This document shows positions 7,492 to 16,217 of a stretch of 64,000 nt of DNA, one piece after another. Below the pieces are notes generated by a model, which made no database searches, was not told the origin of the DNA, and worked only from the letters and a program-made list of their open reading frames with translations. The stretch is from JAFECT01 sp035551675 (GTDB lineage Bacteria; Pseudomonadota; Alphaproteobacteria; Caulobacterales; Caulobacteraceae): positions 1 through 64,000 of the forward strand of contig DASZMV010000047.1 of assembly GCA_035551675.1 (NCBI GenBank), in the 5' to 3' direction. Each line of letters opens with the position of its first letter. Positions within the stretch are counted from its first letter, which is position 1. Both the position numbers and the translations under genes were made by a program.

Positions 7492-8577
7492 GTGAGACGC
7501 CACTTTTTTCTGATGTTCGCGGTGGTCTTCGTCGTGGCGCTCGCCGTGCTGGGCGGGATCAAGCTGCTGGCGGGGAAGGGCGGCGCGGGCGCCACGGCCC
7601 CCGCATCGGCGTCCAAGTCCGGTCGCGTGCCCCTAATCGCCGAGACGCGGGTCGCGCCGCACGAATTCGTCGGCCGCATCGACGCGGTGGGCGTGGCCAA
7701 GGCGCACGAGTCGGTGACCCTGACGTCCCAGACCACCGAGATCGCCACCGACATTCTTTTCCACTCGGGCCAGCACGTCGCCAAGGGCCAGGTGCTGGCG
7801 CAACTGAAGACCGACGAGCAGCAGGCCGACGTGATCAACGCCCAGGCCGCGCTCAACAAGGCCAAGAGCGACAACGACCGCTGGCAGGAACTGGCCAAGC
7901 GCGGTTTCGCCCCGGCGGCGTCGGTGGATCAGTACAAGGCCGCCTACGAACAGGCGAAGGCGCAGTTGCGCGCCGCCCAGTCGCGGCTGCACGACCGCGT
8001 CATCCGCGCGCCGTTCTCGGGCACTATCGGGCTTTCGGACGCGGCCCCCGGCATGCTGATCACGCCCGGCACGCCGCTGGCGACGCTGGATGACCTGTCG
8101 GCCGTGGTGGTCGACTTCGATGTCCCCGAGCGGTTCATGGCCTCGGTGCGCGAAGGCTCGCCGATCAGCGCGACCGCCGATGCGCTAAGCGGGCGCGTCA
8201 TTTCCGGCCGCATCGCGCGCATCGATACCCGGGTGAAGCCCGACACGCGCTCGGTCACCGCGCGCGCCGAGTTCGCCAATCCGAACGCCGCGATCAAGCC
8301 CGGCATGCTGTTGAAGGTGACGGTGACCCAGGGCGCGCGCACGGCGCTGGCCTTGCCCGAGGCCGCGGTGCAGTTCGAGACCGACACGCCCTTCGTCTTC
8401 GCCCTCGCCCAGGAAAACGGCAAGACCGTCGCCAAGTTGAAGAACGTCGTGGTCGGCGCGCGCCAGGACGGCTTCATTGAAATTGTCGGCGGCCTGAACG
8501 CGGGCGATCAGGTCGTGGGCGACGGGCTTAACCGCATCCAGCCCAACCAAGCGGTGAAAGTGCTCGCCGCGCCATGA
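7492..8577 (+). CDS. RND efflux periplasmic adaptor subunit
   Basis: A 361-residue membrane fusion protein. It starts at GTG 7492 with one N-terminal hydrophobic segment (MFAVVFVVALAVLGGIKLL), followed by a lipoyl/barrel-sandwich half (VTLTSQTTEIATDILFHSGQHVAKGQVLAQL), an alpha-hairpin with KSDNDRWQELAKRGFAPAASVDQ, the second lipoyl half (VIRAPFSGTIGLSDAAPGMLITPGTPL), a beta-barrel and a membrane-proximal domain. It would bridge the inner-membrane pump to an outer-membrane channel. Its stop overlaps the start of the permease gene by 4 bp (ATGA), so the two are translationally coupled. No TolC-type gene is in the operon. Confidence 0.9.
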   Translation: MRRHFFLMFAVVFVVALAVLGGIKLLAGKGGAGATAPASASKSGRVPLIAETRVAPHEFVGRIDAVGVAKAHESVTLTSQTTEIATDILFHSGQHVAKGQVLAQLKTDEQQADVINAQAALNKAKSDNDRWQELAKRGFAPAASVDQYKAAYEQAKAQLRAAQSRLHDRVIRAPFSGTIGLSDAAPGMLITPGTPLATLDDLSAVVVDFDVPERFMASVREGSPISATADALSGRVISGRIARIDTRVKPDTRSVTARAEFANPNAAIKPGMLLKVTVTQGARTALALPEAAVQFETDTPFVFALAQENGKTVAKLKNVVVGARQDGFIEIVGGLNAGDQVVGDGLNRIQPNQAVKVLAAP

Positions 8578-11500
8578 CGCTGTCCGACCTTTCGGTCAAA
8601 CGCCCGGTCTTCGCCGCGGTGGCGGCGATCGTTCTCTGCGTGATCGGCGTCGCCGCCTTCTTCACCCTGCCGGTGCGCGAGCTGCCGTCCATCGATCCGC
8701 CGGTGGTCTCCATCGAGACCGACTATACCGGCGCCTCCGCCGAGGTGATCGAACAGCGCATCACTCAGGTGATCGAACAGCAGGTCGCGGGCATCCAGGG
8801 CATCGACGTGGTCAACTCGTCGAGCCGCGACGGCATTTCGCGCATCAACATCACCTTCACCCTGGACCGCGACCTCGACGGCGCGGCCAACGACGTGCGC
8901 GATGCGGTCAGTCACGTCGCCAACCAGCTGCCGATCGACGCCAAACCGCCACAGATCTCCAAGGCCAGCGCCAACGCCTCGTCGATCCTTTTCCTGGCAT
9001 TCACCTCGTCCAAGCTGAGCCAGCTTCAACTCGCCGACTACGCCAACCAGTATCTGGTGGCGCGCCTGTCCACGATCCCCGGCGTAGGCCAGGTGCGGAT
9101 GAGCGGCGCGGGCCTCTATTCCATGCGAATCTGGCTCGATCCCGACGCCATGGCCGCGCGCGGCATCACCGTCGACGACGTGCAGAACGCGCTGAACGCC
9201 CAGAACGTCGAACTGCCCGCCGGCGCGCTGGAGTCCAAGGCGAAGGACTACACCATCCGGGTCAATCGCCAGTACAACACGCCCGCCGAATTCGCCGCCC
9301 TGCCGACAGTCGCCGCACGCGGCTCGACCAGCGGCTCTGCCGCCTCGAGCTTCGCCGCGCCTTCGCCGACCAGTTCTTCCGCCGTCACCGCCACCGCCCG
9401 CGGGGCCAATTCGCAGATGCCGACCGTCGGCGCGCAATTGCCCAATGCCCAGTCGGGCTCGAACTACATTGTGCGCCTGGGCGACATCGCGCGCGTCGAG
9501 GAAGGGCCCGACGACCGGCGCAACTATTTCGAGGTGTCCGGCCAGCGTGAGGTCGGCATGTCGGTGACCGGCCAAGCCCAGGCCAACAACCTGCAAATCT
9601 CCAACGACACCCGCAAGATGATCAAGGAGATCAACGCATCCCTGCCGCCGGGGACCGCGCTGAAGATCGTCGTCGACTATTCCCAGTTCACCTCCGATGC
9701 GATCCAGGAAGTCTGGATCACCATGGGCATCGCGCTCGCCCTGGTGGCCCTGGTCAACTTCCTGTTCCTGGGCAGCTGGCGCGCGGCGATCATCCCCGCG
9801 GTGGTGGCGCCGATCTGCATCGTCTCAACCTTCACCGTCCTTGCCGTGCTCGGCTTCTCGATCAACCTGCTCAGTCTGCTCGCGCTGGTGCTGGCCATCG
9901 GCCTCGTGGTCGACGACGCCATCGTGGTGGTGGAGAACGTGCAGCGGCACGTGGACGAAGGCGAACCCCCGGCGGTCGCGGCCCAACGCGGCGCCAAACA
10001 GGTGTTCTTCGCGGTGGTGGCGACCACCATCGTGCTGATCGCTGTGTTCGCGCCCTTGATGGTGTTGCCCGGCTATATCGGGCGCCTGTTCGTGGAGCTC
10101 GCGGTCACCGTCGCCGCGGCGGTGTTCTTTTCCGCGCTGATGGCGCTCAGCCTGTCGCCCATGCTGGGCTCGAAACTGCTGAAGCCCGCCACCGGCGAGG
10201 GGATCTTTGCGCGGACCGTCGATCGCATCATGGAGGGCGTGAAGCGCTCCTACAGCGCATCGCTCGAGATGCTGCTCGGCCATCGTCTCGCGACCCTGCT
10301 CACCATCGTCGTGGTGGTCAGTCTCGCCGCGCTCGCGGGCGGCCTGTTCCTGGCGCTGCCGAAGGAGCTGGTGCCCAACGAGGACCGCGGTCGCGTCGAC
10401 CTGTCGATCCAGGGCCCCGAGGGCCAGGGCTTTGACTACACGCTTGCCGCCGTGCACCAGGCCGAGCCCTATTTCGAGGGGCTGCGCCAGAAGAGTGTGC
10501 TCACCGACTATCTGTTCGCCGTGCCGGCTTTCGGCAACGCGCAATTCAACACCGCCTTCGGCACCACGGTGATGACCGACTGGCGCAAGCGCACGCTCAC
10601 CGCCGACGACCTCGCCGCCCAGATCAACAAGAAGTTGGCGAGCATCACCTCGACCCAGTTCGTCGCGGCGGTGCGCGGACCGTTCTCGCGCGGCGGCCAG
10701 TCCGGATCGAACGTCGACCTGATCGTTTCCGGCGACGACTACGATCAGATCAACAAATGGATGCAGCCGATCCTGAAGGCAGCCAAGGCCAACCCGGGTC
10801 TGGCGCGTCCGCGCATCGACTACGAACCGACCTCGCCGCGCCTGCTGGTCGACATCGACCACGACAAGGCCGCCGCCCTCGGCGTCTCCGCGCAGGAGAT
10901 CGGTTCGGCGCTGCAGATCATGTTCGGCTCCAAACAGGTCACCACCTATGTGAAGGGGGGACAGGAGTACTACGTCACCCTGCAGACCGACCTCGACAAG
11001 CGCCGCACGGTAGAGGATCTCGACCGCCTGACCGTGCGCACCGGCTCCGGTTCGCTGGTTCCGCTCTCAAATGTGGTCAAGACCGAGGTGAGGGGCGACA
11101 CGCCCGACCGCGAACGCGTCGACCGCATCCGCTCGATCACCCTGACGCAACAGCTCAACCCGGGCTACACGGTCGCTGAAGCGGTGAAGTTCTATCAGGA
11201 CCTCGCCGCGAAACAGCCGCCCGGCATGCTGATCAAGTGGGGCGGCCAGGCCAAGGACTACCTCGAGGCCTCTAATGCGGTGGCGCTCGCTTTCGGCGGC
11301 GCGCTGCTCCTGGTGTTCCTGGCGCTCGCGGCCCAGTTCGAAAGCTGGATCCACCCGGCGATCATCATGCTGACCGTGCCCCTGGCGGCGCTCGGCGGCC
11401 TGTTCGGCCTGCTCATCGCGGGCTCGTCGATCAACACCTACAGCGAGATCGGCCTGATCATTCTGATCGGCATCGCGGCCAAGAACGGCATCCTGATCGT

Positions 11501-11852
11501 GGAGTTCGCCAACCAGCTCCGCGATGACGGCCGATCGGTGCACGACGCGGTGATCGAGGCGGCGGCGCTGCGCCTGCGCCCCATCGTGATGACCTCGATC
11601 TCCGCCGCCTTCGGCGCCCTGCCGCTGATCCTGGCCGCGGGCCCGGGCGCCGGCAGCCGCAAGACCATCGGCGTGACCGTCTTCACCGGCGCGATCTTCT
11701 CGACCCTGCTGACCCTCTTCGTCGTGCCGGTCTTCTACAATCTGCTCGCACGCTTCACCCGCTCGCCCGAGTGGACCGCGAAACAGATCGAAGCCTACGA
11801 GGAAGAAGAGCGCGCCCGCGGCGCCGCGCCCGAGCCGACGCCCGCCGAATAG
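8574..11852 (+). CDS. RND multidrug efflux transporter permease (pump 1)
   Basis: A 1092-residue AcrB-type inner-membrane proton antiporter with twelve membrane segments and two large periplasmic loops. It opens LSDLSVKRPVFAAVAAI, the usual first-helix start; ALVLAIGLVVDDAIVVVENV is the conserved TM4 region with paired Asp, and GIAAKNGILIVEFANQLRD is the TM10 counterpart. Residues about 246-296 form a Ser/Thr/Ala-rich insertion not expected in this family (see findings). The C-terminus is acidic. Substrates cannot be predicted from sequence. It is coupled to the adaptor gene upstream. Confidence 0.93.
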   Translation: MTLSDLSVKRPVFAAVAAIVLCVIGVAAFFTLPVRELPSIDPPVVSIETDYTGASAEVIEQRITQVIEQQVAGIQGIDVVNSSSRDGISRINITFTLDRDLDGAANDVRDAVSHVANQLPIDAKPPQISKASANASSILFLAFTSSKLSQLQLADYANQYLVARLSTIPGVGQVRMSGAGLYSMRIWLDPDAMAARGITVDDVQNALNAQNVELPAGALESKAKDYTIRVNRQYNTPAEFAALPTVAARGSTSGSAASSFAAPSPTSSSAVTATARGANSQMPTVGAQLPNAQSGSNYIVRLGDIARVEEGPDDRRNYFEVSGQREVGMSVTGQAQANNLQISNDTRKMIKEINASLPPGTALKIVVDYSQFTSDAIQEVWITMGIALALVALVNFLFLGSWRAAIIPAVVAPICIVSTFTVLAVLGFSINLLSLLALVLAIGLVVDDAIVVVENVQRHVDEGEPPAVAAQRGAKQVFFAVVATTIVLIAVFAPLMVLPGYIGRLFVELAVTVAAAVFFSALMALSLSPMLGSKLLKPATGEGIFARTVDRIMEGVKRSYSASLEMLLGHRLATLLTIVVVVSLAALAGGLFLALPKELVPNEDRGRVDLSIQGPEGQGFDYTLAAVHQAEPYFEGLRQKSVLTDYLFAVPAFGNAQFNTAFGTTVMTDWRKRTLTADDLAAQINKKLASITSTQFVAAVRGPFSRGGQSGSNVDLIVSGDDYDQINKWMQPILKAAKANPGLARPRIDYEPTSPRLLVDIDHDKAAALGVSAQEIGSALQIMFGSKQVTTYVKGGQEYYVTLQTDLDKRRTVEDLDRLTVRTGSGSLVPLSNVVKTEVRGDTPDRERVDRIRSITLTQQLNPGYTVAEAVKFYQDLAAKQPPGMLIKWGGQAKDYLEASNAVALAFGGALLLVFLALAAQFESWIHPAIIMLTVPLAALGGLFGLLIAGSSINTYSEIGLIILIGIAAKNGILIVEFANQLRDDGRSVHDAVIEAAALRLRPIVMTSISAAFGALPLILAAGPGAGSRKTIGVTVFTGAIFSTLLTLFVVPVFYNLLARFTRSPEWTAKQIEAYEEEERARGAAPEPTPAE

Positions 11853-11966
11853 TCGCCATCACGACGATATGATCGGCGCGCGGGGCCCTCAAGGCCTTGG
11901 CGAACGCTGGGGTTCTGATATCGGCGGATTTTGGCGTCCACACTTCGACCGAAAGCCCGCAGCCGC

Positions 11967-13112
11967 ATGAGCCGAATGCCTGGCCTCGACCTTCTGCGCG
12001 CGCTCGCGGTGCTGTGGGTGATGATGACCCACACCTATCTCACCGGCCTGTTCCCGGACGGAAACCTGGTGGCGGACTCCGGTTGGATGGGGGTGGATCT
12101 GTTCTTCGCCCTGTCCGGCTTTCTGATCGGCGGTCAGCTGTTCCGGCCCTATGTGCGCAATGAACCTGAGCATATCGGCCTGTTCTATTTTCGCCGGCTG
12201 TTTCGCACCCTGCCGCCCTATCTCGTCGTGGTCGCGCTCTATTTCACCGTGCCGTTCTTCCGCGAGCGCCCGACTCTCGCGCCGCTCTGGCAGTATTTGA
12301 CCTTCACGGAGAACCTGTTCGTCGCCTTTCCACGCGGCGGCTTCGCCTTCTCCCACGCCTGGTCGCTGTGCGTCGAAGAGCAGTTCTATCTGTTCATGCC
12401 GCTGCTCGTCTGGCTGTTGATGCGCCGGCCGGCGCTGTGGAAGGCGGCGACCGTGTTCGCGGTGGTGGTCGTGGGCGGCATGCTGCTGCGTGCGGGGCTA
12501 TGGCTGCATGAGGTTGCGCCGGTGTGGGCGAACGACGACGGGCCGCGGTCGACACCGCAGTTCATGGAGCGGATCTACTATCCGACCTGGTGCCGGCTCG
12601 ATGGCCTGACCGGCGGCGTCATCGTCGCGGCGGTGCGCGCGTTCAAGCCGAAGCTGTGGGAGGCGCTCGGGCGCCGCGCCAATCTCTTCCTCGCGGCAGG
12701 CGCCGCCGTCGTCGGCGTCTGCATCTGGCTCTTCCACGACCAGCGCGCCTTCTGGCCGAGCGTGGTCGGCTATCCGCTGCTGTCTCTCGGCATGGCGTCG
12801 CTGGTCTTCGCCGGCGCCAACGCGAACAGCCTTATCGGTCGTTGGCGCATCCCCGGCGCCGGCGCGATCGCGGCCATGGCCTACAGCCTCTACCTCACGC
12901 ACAAGGAGACCTATCACATGGTCCATGTGCTCTGGGGCGACGCCCTGGCGAAGGACGGACCACTCGCGTTCGCGGTCTATGCGGGCGCGGCCTTCGCGGT
13001 CGGCGCTCTGCTCTATGTCACTTTCGAACGTCCGGCGCTGATCCTGCGCGACCGCATCCTCAAGCGCAGCGCAATGGCGCAACCGAAGATCGCCGCCGCT
13101 CGCGCCTGGTGA
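11967..13112 (+). CDS. Acyltransferase 3 family membrane protein
   Basis: A polytopic acyltransferase of the OafA/NodX type, about 381 residues from ATG 11967 (an upstream TTG at 11931 would add twelve residues). The signatures are PGLDLLRALAVLWVMMTHTY in TM1, with the catalytic-type His, WMGVDLFFALSGFLIGGQLF in TM2, and FSHAWSLCVEEQFYLFMPL. Such enzymes O-acylate polysaccharides, lipids or antibiotics at the inner membrane. No glycan gene is adjacent, so the acceptor is unknown. It follows the RND operon after about 115 bp and is probably transcribed separately. Confidence 0.88.
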   Translation: MSRMPGLDLLRALAVLWVMMTHTYLTGLFPDGNLVADSGWMGVDLFFALSGFLIGGQLFRPYVRNEPEHIGLFYFRRLFRTLPPYLVVVALYFTVPFFRERPTLAPLWQYLTFTENLFVAFPRGGFAFSHAWSLCVEEQFYLFMPLLVWLLMRRPALWKAATVFAVVVVGGMLLRAGLWLHEVAPVWANDDGPRSTPQFMERIYYPTWCRLDGLTGGVIVAAVRAFKPKLWEALGRRANLFLAAGAAVVGVCIWLFHDQRAFWPSVVGYPLLSLGMASLVFAGANANSLIGRWRIPGAGAIAAMAYSLYLTHKETYHMVHVLWGDALAKDGPLAFAVYAGAAFAVGALLYVTFERPALILRDRILKRSAMAQPKIAAARAW

Positions 13113-13127
13113 GTCGGCGTCGCCGGA

Positions 13128-13664
13128 TCATTTCTTCGCGGGCTTGGCCGGCGCCGTCTCGACCTTCGGCTTCGGTTCGGTCGCGGTCTTCAGATAGGCG
13201 ATGACGTCGTTGCGGTCCTGCGCCTTGTCGAGGCCGATGAAGGTCATCTTGGTGCCGGGCACGGTGGTCGCCGGCGAGGTCAGCCATTTGTCCAGGTGGG
13301 CCGCGTCCCAGGCATAGCCCTGCGCCTTCATGGCGTCGGAATAGCCGTAGTCGGATTTCGATCCCGCCTTGCGGCCGAAGAGGCCCCAGAGGTTCGGGCC
13401 GATCATGTTCGGTCCGTCCTTCTCGACGGTGTGGCAGGCGCGGCACCGGGCGAAGATGCGTTTGCCGTTCACCGGATCGCCGGTGTTGAAGGGCGCCGGC
13501 AGGGTCGCGACCATCGCCTGGTCCTGCGGCGTAACGATGTCGGGTTCGACGGTCGCTTCGCTCGTGCTCTGGTCGGCGGAAGCGGATGCGTCCTTCTTGG
13601 GACCGCAGGCCGACAGCGCGGCGGCGAACGCCACGGCCGCAACAAACAGGACACGCGAAGTCAT
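13128..13664 (-). CDS. Class I cytochrome c, lipoprotein-anchored
   Basis: A 178-residue exported protein. The N-terminus is a lipoprotein signal ending LSAC, with Cys20 the likely lipidated residue, then a Ser/Asp-rich linker of about 35 residues. One c-type heme site CRACH (Cys74, Cys77, His78) opens a cytochrome-c2-like domain with PNLWGLFGRKAGS and VPGTKMTFIG, whose Met is the probable sixth ligand. It resembles the membrane-anchored cytochromes c of alphaproteobacteria that pass electrons between the bc1 complex and an oxidase. It is convergent to the acyltransferase gene and encoded alone. Confidence 0.9.
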   Translation of the reverse strand: MTSRVLFVAAVAFAAALSACGPKKDASASADQSTSEATVEPDIVTPQDQAMVATLPAPFNTGDPVNGKRIFARCRACHTVEKDGPNMIGPNLWGLFGRKAGSKSDYGYSDAMKAQGYAWDAAHLDKWLTSPATTVPGTKMTFIGLDKAQDRNDVIAYLKTATEPKPKVETAPAKPAKK

Positions 13665-13732
13665 GAGGATCCTCCAGGCGCGCGCAAGCTAGCGCGCGTC
13701 CGGACTAAGGCAAGGCTAAAGGCGCGGCCGCG

Positions 13733-13969
13733 TCAGCCGGTGGTGACGGTGTCGCTCGCGGGCGAGGGCAGGGGCACGGCTTCGACCGCGCCGGCGGCTT
13801 CGTCGGCGGGCGAGCCGCTGAGCGTCGGGCGCAGCGTGATGTTCGGCGAGGCCGTCCCCTCGCTCGGGGCCATCACCTGGGAGCCCACCGCGATCACGGC
13901 GTAGAGCGCCACGAGACCGGCCACGGTCCGCATTTCGCGACGGCTGAAGATGGCGTCGTCAGTCTTCAT
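13733..13969 (-). CDS. Small membrane-anchored hypothetical protein
   Basis: About 78 residues from ATG 13969 (the longer frame to 14086 looks non-coding). The N-terminus MKTDDAIFSRREMRTVAGL leads into one hydrophobic segment (VALYAVIAVGSQVM), followed by a Pro/Ala/Ser/Thr-rich tail that ends in TVTTG and is likely periplasmic and disordered. Nothing shows a function. Confidence 0.5.
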   Translation of the reverse strand: MKTDDAIFSRREMRTVAGLVALYAVIAVGSQVMAPSEGTASPNITLRPTLSGSPADEAAGAVEAVPLPSPASDTVTTG

Positions 13970-14247
13970 CACGGTCCTGTCCGCTGGGGCGCCAACATAT
14001 GGGGAGGGCGCGAACCAAACGCACCGATTACAGGGCTCAGAGGGCTGACGCGCGGGGGAGGGAACGCGTCCGTCGTCGAGACTCACTGGCCTGGAGGAAC
14101 CCTAGGGGATAGTTCCGGGGGGAGCCAGCGCGATAAACCGTGCATTTGGTTCGCAGGTCGAGAACGCGACATAAAAGGCGCGGTTCCAGCTTTGCACGAA
14201 AAGGCGGGTGCCACTACCATTGGACGAGGAAGGCGCCGCAACAGCTT

Positions 14248-14862
14248 ATGGGCACAAGGGTTCTTCTGATCCGGCACGGGGACGTCGAGGGCCTCGTCCC
14301 GGCGCGCTTTCGCGGCCGCCGCGACGTGCCGCTGAGCGCGTTGGGCGACAAGCATGTGAAGGCCTGCGCGCGACGCGTCGCCAGGACCTGGAAGGTCGCG
14401 GCGATCTACGCGAGCCCGCTCCAGCGTTGCCTTAAGACCGCGGCGCGGATCTCCAGAGCCACCGGCGTCGAGGCGCGACCGCTCCAGGGCCTGCTCGACA
14501 TCGACTACGGCGACTGGACCTGGCGCACTCACGAAGAGATGGTTCGCGATCAGCCGGAACTCTGGCGCATCTGGCGCGAGACGCCCGATGAGATGCGCTT
14601 TCCCGGCGGCGAGAGCTTGGCGGACATGAGCGAACGCGCCACCGCAGCGCTCCGCACCGCGGCGGAAGCGGCGCCCGAAAGCTGTATCGCCTTGGTGAGT
14701 CATGACGCGGTGGTGCGCGCGCTGGTGATCCAGTCGCTCGGCCTGTCGCTGCGTCTGTATCATCGCCTGACCGTGGCGCCGGCGAGCATCACCGAACTCG
14801 ATCTCGCCCGCGCAGGCCCCGAACTCGTGCGCCTCAGCGACACCGGCCACATCGAACCCTGA
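14248..14862 (+). CDS. Histidine phosphatase family protein
   Basis: About 204 residues from ATG 14248. It begins MGTRVLLIRHGDVEG, carrying the RHG catalytic motif, then PLSALGDKHVKACA, IYASPLQRCLKTAARIS and the second catalytic His in VSHDAVVRALVI. This is the cofactor-independent phosphoglycerate mutase/CobC/GpmB branch; the close pattern RHGxxEG...D.PLS fits CobC/PhoE-like phosphatases rather than glycolytic PGM. The substrate is not identifiable and no cobalamin gene is nearby. Confidence 0.85.
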   Translation: MGTRVLLIRHGDVEGLVPARFRGRRDVPLSALGDKHVKACARRVARTWKVAAIYASPLQRCLKTAARISRATGVEARPLQGLLDIDYGDWTWRTHEEMVRDQPELWRIWRETPDEMRFPGGESLADMSERATAALRTAAEAAPESCIALVSHDAVVRALVIQSLGLSLRLYHRLTVAPASITELDLARAGPELVRLSDTGHIEP

Positions 14863-14931
14863 ACAAGCGAAAGCCCGCGCGGGGCGGGCCTTCGAAACGA
14901 CACGGCAATGAATACTCTGCACGCGACGGGT

Positions 14932-14954
14932 GGGGCGGGCCTTCTGCCCGCCCC
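14932..14954. terminator. GC-rich hairpin between phosphatase and flagellin genes
   Basis: GGGGCGGGC and GCCCGCCCC form a perfect 9-bp stem with a 5-nt loop, 15 bp past the flagellin stop. There is no clear T-run on either side, so it may act as a rho-dependent or bidirectional stop. A second GCCCGC/GCGGGC hairpin lies just after the phosphatase stop at about 14872-14890. Confidence 0.5.
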
Positions 14955-14968
14955 GTTGTCGCACGCTA

Positions 14969-15808
14969 CTAACTGATATTACGGAACAGGCTGAGCAGCG
15001 TCGTCGAAGACGAGTTGGCGATGGACAGCGACTGCACGCCGAGCTGCTGCTTCGTCTGCAGGGCCTGCAACTGAGCGCTGGCCTTGGCGAGGTCGGCGTC
15101 GACCAGGTTGCCGATGCCGGTGTTCAGCGTGTCCTGCAGCTTGCCGGTGAAGGTCAGCTGGGTCTGCAGGGCGTTGGCGCCGGTGCCGAGGTTGGCGAGC
15201 GCCGCCGAGACGCTGTTGATCGAGGTGTCGAGCGTGGTGACCATCCCCTGGGCCAGGGTGACGGTGCCGATGGTGGCCGTCGCGCTCAGGCCGACGTTGG
15301 CGCCGCCGATCGACAGGTCTTCCGCGAGCACGGTGATGGTCGAGGTGCCGTTGGCGTTGGCCAGGGCGTTGTAGTTCTTCGCGCCGCTCGAGATCAGGTT
15401 GGTGCCGTTGAAGTCGGCGTTGGTGACCACCTGGGTGATCTGGTCGCGCAGCGACTGGAAGTCGCTGTTCAGGGCCGCTCGGCTGGTGGCGTCGAGCGAC
15501 GTGTCGGAGGCGGCGAGCGCCTTCTGCTTCATTTGCAGCAGCAGGTCGGAAACGGTCTGGCCGGCGGTCATCGCCACGTCGGTGGCTGACAGCCCGCGGT
15601 TCAAGGAGTCGTTGACCGCGTCGAGCGACATCACCTGGGCGCGCTGCGACTGAGCGATCGACCACGTCGCGCCGTCGTCCTGCGGGCTCGCCACCTTCAG
15701 ACCGGTGGAGATCTCGTTCTGGACGTTGTTGATCTGAGAATTTGTGGAGTTGAGGTTCTGCAGCGCGATCATCGCGCCGGTGTTCGTGTTGACGCTGTTC
15801 AGCGACAT
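14969..15808 (-). CDS. Flagellin
   Basis: A 279-residue flagellin, the size of Caulobacter FljJ-FljO types. It starts MSLNSVNTNTGAMIALQNLN and has the conserved D0/D1 N-terminal helices (ISTGLKVASPQDDGATWSIAQ) and the C-terminal helix ending KQQLGVQSLSIANSSSTTLLSLFRN. The central variable region is short, so filament subunits would lack D2/D3 outer domains. AAGGA precedes the ATG. It is a lone flagellin gene with no other flagellar gene in the window; its promoter region carries a sigma-54 site and FlbD-like heptamers. Which of the several flagellin paralogs it is cannot be decided here. Confidence 0.92.
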   Translation of the reverse strand: MSLNSVNTNTGAMIALQNLNSTNSQINNVQNEISTGLKVASPQDDGATWSIAQSQRAQVMSLDAVNDSLNRGLSATDVAMTAGQTVSDLLLQMKQKALAASDTSLDATSRAALNSDFQSLRDQITQVVTNADFNGTNLISSGAKNYNALANANGTSTITVLAEDLSIGGANVGLSATATIGTVTLAQGMVTTLDTSINSVSAALANLGTGANALQTQLTFTGKLQDTLNTGIGNLVDADLAKASAQLQALQTKQQLGVQSLSIANSSSTTLLSLFRNIS

Positions 15809-15880
15809 ACCCGTAGTTCCTTATTCAGGATGTCCGGCGCCGTTTTGGCGGCCGGGGGCGTTTTGCCCGCCTCTCCATCA

Positions 15881-15895
15881 GCAAGCGGCTTGCCA
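15881..15895 (-). promoter_or_regulatory. Sigma-54 (-24/-12) promoter of flagellin
   Basis: On the minus strand, TGGCAAGCCGCTTGC matches the sigma-54 consensus TGGCAC-N5-TTGC, with GG and GC exactly 10 nt apart. A start near 15870 would give a leader of about 60 nt to the flagellin ATG. Late flagellin genes in Caulobacter are known to be sigma-54-dependent. Confidence 0.75.
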
Positions 15896-15979
15896 GCCCA
15901 GGCCAAGCGCATCGGCGCTTTGAAATCGTTCGGATTTTCTCCGGACGACCCCGGCGGGCCGGTATGGTTTGCAAATCCT

Positions 15980-16020
15980 TGCCGGGCAAAATCTGCAGGC
16001 GGGGGTCCGGATTTGCCGGG
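15980..16020 (-). promoter_or_regulatory. Two FlbD/ftr-like heptamers upstream of the flagellin promoter
   Basis: CCCGGCA occurs twice on the minus strand, at 15986-15980 and 16020-16014, 34 bp apart and about 90-125 bp upstream of the sigma-54 site. FlbD enhancer (ftr) sites in Caulobacter contain a CGGCA core and lie about 100 bp upstream of flagellar sigma-54 promoters. The assignment is by analogy. The rest of 15809-16217 shows no gene. Confidence 0.4.
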
Positions 16021-16217
16021 TGACGCCGCGGACTCTCGAAAGACCGCCCAGTTGCTGACCGGGACCTGTCACAACCAGTTGAGGCTCTGGGCGGACGCCT
16101 GAGCGGGAGATTATGGTCGCTCACGCCGCAGTTTCGCCTAACTCTCCGTATCGCATTACGATATATCCGGGGTCCCCCAACTCGGTCCGCCCCAACTCAA
16201 GCCCCGTGGAAATCCCT

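Noticed and set aside
15970..15985. Second sigma-54-like element (CGGCAAGGATTTGC) upstream of flagellin
   Set aside because: The GG-GC spacing is 9 rather than 10 bp, which normally abolishes sigma-54 activity; the site at 15881-15895 is the better one.
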